A stretch of DNA of 64,000 bases. Origin: Fragilariopsis cylindrus CCMP1102. Lineage: Eukaryota; Bacillariophyta; Bacillariophyceae; Bacillariales; Bacillariaceae. The notes beneath the pieces were generated by a model. The model did no database searches. It was not told the DNA's origin and was given only the letters and a program-made list of their open reading frames with translations. The translations under genes and the position numbers were made by a program. Positions 60,644-64,000 of this stretch are shown piece by piece. Position 1 is the first letter of the stretch; every line of letters starts with the position of its first letter. The stretch spans positions 1 to 64,000 of the forward strand of contig FMBT01000455.1 of assembly GCA_900095095.1 (NCBI GenBank), in the 5' to 3' direction.

Positions 60644-61945
60644 ATGACAGGATCAACATCAATTATGTCCTCCATTTTGACCCAATCGAATAATCCTGCT
60701 GTACATGCTGCAGGTCGTGCGACACTGGAAATTTTCATATCTAGTATAATTGGTATCGGGTGTATTGATTATAAATTAATTAATCAAACTACCATAAGTG
60801 CCTTAAGTTCCACTACCTATAAAATATTACTACCCATGTTTTTAGGGACGAACATCATCAAAACGATTACGAAAACAAATGGTTTGACCAAAAGTTCAAT
60901 GACCTTACCACTGTTAGCATCCCTCCAATCATTTATACTGTATATGATTACCACCAAAATTATTTTTCCATTACTACTACTCCTTGACGACGGCAGTAAT
61001 ATTGTTGATAGTAATACTATCCGTAATTCAGATGATGGACGTGGTATATCAATTTGTTCCTCATTTGGGAATGGGGGTGTGGTACCATTAATATTTTGTG
61101 AATCATTATTTGGTAGATCGTCGTCAAGTGGTGACAATGACTTACTTGCAATAAGTACAGGTTGTGTTGCACTGTTCTTAGTAGGATGGTCACCATTCTT
61201 TTGGGGTTTTGGTCGTTCAATTTTATTAGGTGACGATGCCAATGCCAGCAGTAGTAAAGACAAAAAAACAATAATTGCAAATAAATTAAAATCAATGTTA
61301 CCACCACCGGTAATTGGTGTCTTTATTGGTATGATTATTGCAACAATACCAATTATACGTAAATTGTTCATTACTAATGACGTTGGCGCTTCAGTAAGTA
61401 GTCCATTATTTGGTGTTGTATTTGATACAATGCAAAATTTTGGTAAAGCAGCAAGTCCATTATCATTATTAGTATTAGTATCATCCTTAGCATTAGGTGC
61501 AGGATTTGGTAGTGGTAGTACAAGTGCTACTACTGGTAGTACAAGAACTGGTACTAAAAGTAAAAATGAATCAACAGACACAACCTCATCGACTATAGTG
61601 TATGAAATACCATTTTGGAAACGATGGGGGATTGTCTCATTTATGAGATTTATTATATCACCAATAATAATGTATAGTTTATTAAAAGTTGTATCATCGC
61701 CACAAATTGGTTTAATTGATTCTTATAAAACTACTGATAGTACGTATACATCGATGATATGGTTTATCTGTATATTAGAAAGTATTATGCCACCCGCACA
61801 AAATCAAGTGACATTATTACATGTTGCAAATAAAACAGACAAAGCGAATGAAATGGCCACATTTTTATTCTTCATTTATACGACATCCATGATACCACTT
61901 GTCATTATATTATCAATGGCATTACAACAATTTCAATTAATATAA
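60644..61945 (+). CDS. Auxin-efflux-carrier (AEC) / PIN-LIKES family membrane transporter
   Basis: 433 residues in one intact exon from ATG 60,644. Hydrophobic helices fill both halves, separated by a polar loop with SSSKDKKTIIANKLK. The C-terminal half carries the family signature ICILESIMPPAQNQVTLLHV then ANKTDKANEMATFLFFIYT and SMIPLVIIL, and PPPVIGVFIGMIIATIPI lies at the start of the second half. PIN-LIKES proteins sit in the ER in plants; the substrate in algae is not established and need not be auxin. Length and topology (about ten helices) match the family. The 254-residue frame on the opposite strand is an antisense artefact. Confidence 0.85.
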   Translation: MTGSTSIMSSILTQSNNPAVHAAGRATLEIFISSIIGIGCIDYKLINQTTISALSSTTYKILLPMFLGTNIIKTITKTNGLTKSSMTLPLLASLQSFILYMITTKIIFPLLLLLDDGSNIVDSNTIRNSDDGRGISICSSFGNGGVVPLIFCESLFGRSSSSGDNDLLAISTGCVALFLVGWSPFFWGFGRSILLGDDANASSSKDKKTIIANKLKSMLPPPVIGVFIGMIIATIPIIRKLFITNDVGASVSSPLFGVVFDTMQNFGKAASPLSLLVLVSSLALGAGFGSGSTSATTGSTRTGTKSKNESTDTTSSTIVYEIPFWKRWGIVSFMRFIISPIIMYSLLKVVSSPQIGLIDSYKTTDSTYTSMIWFICILESIMPPAQNQVTLLHVANKTDKANEMATFLFFIYTTSMIPLVIILSMALQQFQLI

Positions 61946-62321
61946 ATACAGAACACGCATGCATGCAGGCAGATAGATACTGTAGTAGAACAGAACAGAA
62001 CAGAAAATCAATCACAAGCAAGCGAAACAAAACAAAACAAACCGAATATGAAATTGATCTTTTTCTCGTAGTACTAGTAATAGTAGTAGGACATATCACG
62101 TAATAATAATAATAAAAATTGTCTTCAATTTTTAATAGTTCTTCGTACGTTTCTTTTTTATATATTTAAAACCCTAATTTCGCATTTTGGGCGTATAAGG
62201 ATGTACGGTAGGAAAAACCGACGATTGTTCCGAATAAGTTATATATATATCGTTACAATTAATTGTTTACACTTAATTCGTCAGTCATGATGCTTGCTAT
62301 CGTTACAGAATACATTTACAA
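61946..62321. other. Convergent intergenic region
   Basis: AT-rich, with AACAG-type repeats near 61,990-62,003. 3' flanks of the carrier and of the ShKT protein. No gene. Confidence 0.5.
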
Positions 62322-63673
62322 TTACAATTCCCCCTGTGATGATGATGATGATAATATACGTAATGAATCTAATTTTTTTCTTTGTAAATTATGTTTTGCT
62401 TTTGCTTCTTGATTCTTCTGGGATATAATTTTAGTAATATCATTTTGTGTATTCACACGAACAACACTAAATAGTATAGTATAGTACAGATATAATATAA
62501 TACAGTAATTCAGTATATAAGTTAGAAAAAACAAAACAAGAACAGTCAGAAAATTCATACAGTAGAAAGTAGAACAAACAAAGCAAAAGCAAAGCAACAA
62601 ACACTGGCTACTTACTGGCATCGATTACATGATTTTTTACAATTCGTATGCATCCATGTACGATTATTTTTACATTCTCCCTAGTGTATATTTGTGTTTT
62701 GTGTATGTTTTATTTAAGAACAGGAAAAAATAGTAGAGCAAGAAAGTAAAGAAAGAAAAGAACATAAGGATTGATTGTGTTTATACAAAAATTAAAGTTT
62801 GTATAATTTATTTGTGAAAAAAGTTATTTGTACAAATACGATTCTCTCTCTCTCTCTCTCTTTATGTTTTCCAACGTGTATGTATTGTATTTACGTTACG
62901 TTACTACGTACCGTAATAGACCAATATGGACAATTTTTTTCATCTTGATCTATACATTCAAGTCCAGTATCTGCATCAATAATAATTTTCTTCTTCTTTT
63001 CTACTGTCGATGAAGTAGATTTCGTTTTCGTCGTCGTCGCCGTAGCAGTATCAGTGGTTGTGCTGCCGCTGGAGACGACAGTTGTTTGTTGTTGTCGTTT
63101 TCCTTCTTCTTCGGTATTGTCATTGTGGTCGTCATTGTCATCGATGGAACCAACTGTTGTAGTAGCAGTAGTAGTAGTAGTAGCAGTATCGTCGTCATTC
63201 AATTCTTCCTGCTGTAGTAGTTCCCTGGTAATAGTCGTTTTCGCTGTTGTTGTTGTCGTCGTCGTCGCTGTCATATCTTCATTATTTTCGGCAGCACTTA
63301 ATATAGTCAATGATTCTTTTAATTTTTTTCGTTCGGAACGTTTATATTCTAATTCTTTTTTTTTGTTCGCAATATAAGAATTCATTTCATTATGATTTTG
63401 GACACGGACAATATTACATCGATTGCAAGATAATTTACAATTGATATTCATATAGGCTTTATTGGTAATACATTGATTGGTAGCGGCCCAATAGGGACAA
63501 TTCTTTGTATCACTATCAATACATTTACCACCATTTTCGACATCCAAAATAATCTTATTATCTGTATCTTCTATTGCTGCTGCTGCTGCTGCTGCGTCTG
63601 CTGCTGCTGCGTTTACGATTACTCCTGATAATGTAAATGCGAACATCAATATTGATAGTTTAACTATAACCAT
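62322..63673 (-). CDS. Secreted protein with two ShKT modules, internally duplicated
   Basis: Three exons: to 62,912; 62,680-62,616; 62,466-62,322. Donors are GTACGT and GTAAGT, acceptors ACTAG and TTTAG, with matching phases. Start taken at 63,673 (MVIVKLSILMFAFTLSGVIV), which gives a cleaner signal peptide than the ATG at 63,706; 323 residues. Module 1: KCIDSDTKNCPYWAATNQC, then NCKLSCNRC. Module 2: ECIDQDEKNCPYWSIT, completed across the intron by GECKNNRTWMHTNCKKSC then NRC. After each module comes a similar Lys/Gln-rich helix (VRVQNHNEMNSYIANKKKE and VRVNTQNDITKIISQKNQE), so the whole module plus helix was duplicated. The linker is Thr-rich. ShKT domains often bind channels or accompany oxygenases; no enzyme domain is present here. 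Confidence 0.8.
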
Positions 63674-63706
63674 AGTCCTACCCTGCAAACAACCTGATGA
63701 TGGCAT

Positions 63707-64000
63707 TATTACTTTATACCCAATAAACGCTGCTACTGTTATTGTCGTTGATGTTATTGTTGTGGGTTGCTGTACAGTGTAGTAGTTCTTTATTATATAT
63801 TTTTATTGTTGTTTTGTCGTGCTGGTCATTCTACTCGTAGACGAGGTTGTGAGAATGACACCACACAGGCTTGAATAAAATTGTGACTGTTGCTTCCCAG
63901 TCGTGAACTAAAAAGGGTACTGGTGTAGTTGTTTGTTTGGTACAGTACTAATATGGCTGTTTCATCAACGCTTATTCACAATTACAGTTTGAAAGCAACA
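63707..64000. other. 5' flank of the ShKT gene
   Basis: T-rich sequence upstream of the minus-strand ShKT gene. No gene visible up to the window edge. Confidence 0.5.

Noticed and set aside
60817-61581. 254-residue minus-strand open frame
   Set aside because: Lies entirely antisense to the intact AEC-family carrier, whose motifs fix the coding strand.

Overview
This looks like nuclear DNA of a diatom, probably a pennate one. The genes carry spliceosomal introns of about 100-370 bp with GTAAGT-like donors. Two proteins carry the DUF6824 domain that is expanded in diatoms, one of them joined to a CRAL-TRIO domain. There is a giant secreted protein of PSDxPS repeats, ShK-type cysteine modules, ASAFAP-like plastid signals, and coding sequence full of Asn, Ser and Asp. 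The DNA is AT-rich apart from one gene. The species assignment is inference.

Layout. 0-2.8 kb: repeat DNA. 2.9-6.9 kb: a low-complexity protein, a possible alanine-rich exon, a small protein with a myristoylation-type N-terminus and a piggyBac-type transposase relic. 7.2-12.2 kb (minus): a SERCA-type Ca2+ ATPase and a glutathione peroxidase with an in-frame UGA at the catalytic position. 12.6-13.5 kb: a repeat element that ends just upstream of a TPR-MYND gene (13.6-15.2 kb, plus). 15.4-19.5 kb (minus): an exocyst SEC6-like gene. 20-24 kb: nested repeats. 24.5-28.9 kb (minus): a SelU/PRXL2-like thioredoxin-fold protein with a second in-frame UGA (motif UPYC), then a CRAL-TRIO/DUF6824 protein. 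29.9-35.3 kb (plus): a very large acidic protein, probably plastid-targeted, with seven copies of an FGxSVA motif. 35.7-39.7 kb: a broken DUF6824 gene, a GC-rich multi-pass membrane protein and a DFR-like reductase. 40-42.3 kb: an LRR protein. 44.2-49.9 kb: a giant secreted repeat protein. 50-56 kb: mostly repeats, including a 193-bp tandem array beside a long inverted terminus. 56-64 kb: small secreted or membrane proteins, a PIN-LIKES-type carrier and a two-module ShKT protein.

There is no operon logic; genes alternate strands. The best observations are the two UGA-containing selenoprotein candidates, which a standard gene caller would truncate or split. Next are the FGxSVA repeat protein and the long-TIR element with its internal 193-bp satellite. 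Many host genes are interrupted by single-base indels, mostly in homopolymer runs. SERCA alone has about ten within 0.8 kb. This looks more like consensus error in a long-read assembly than gene death, so exact protein ends in those genes are provisional.
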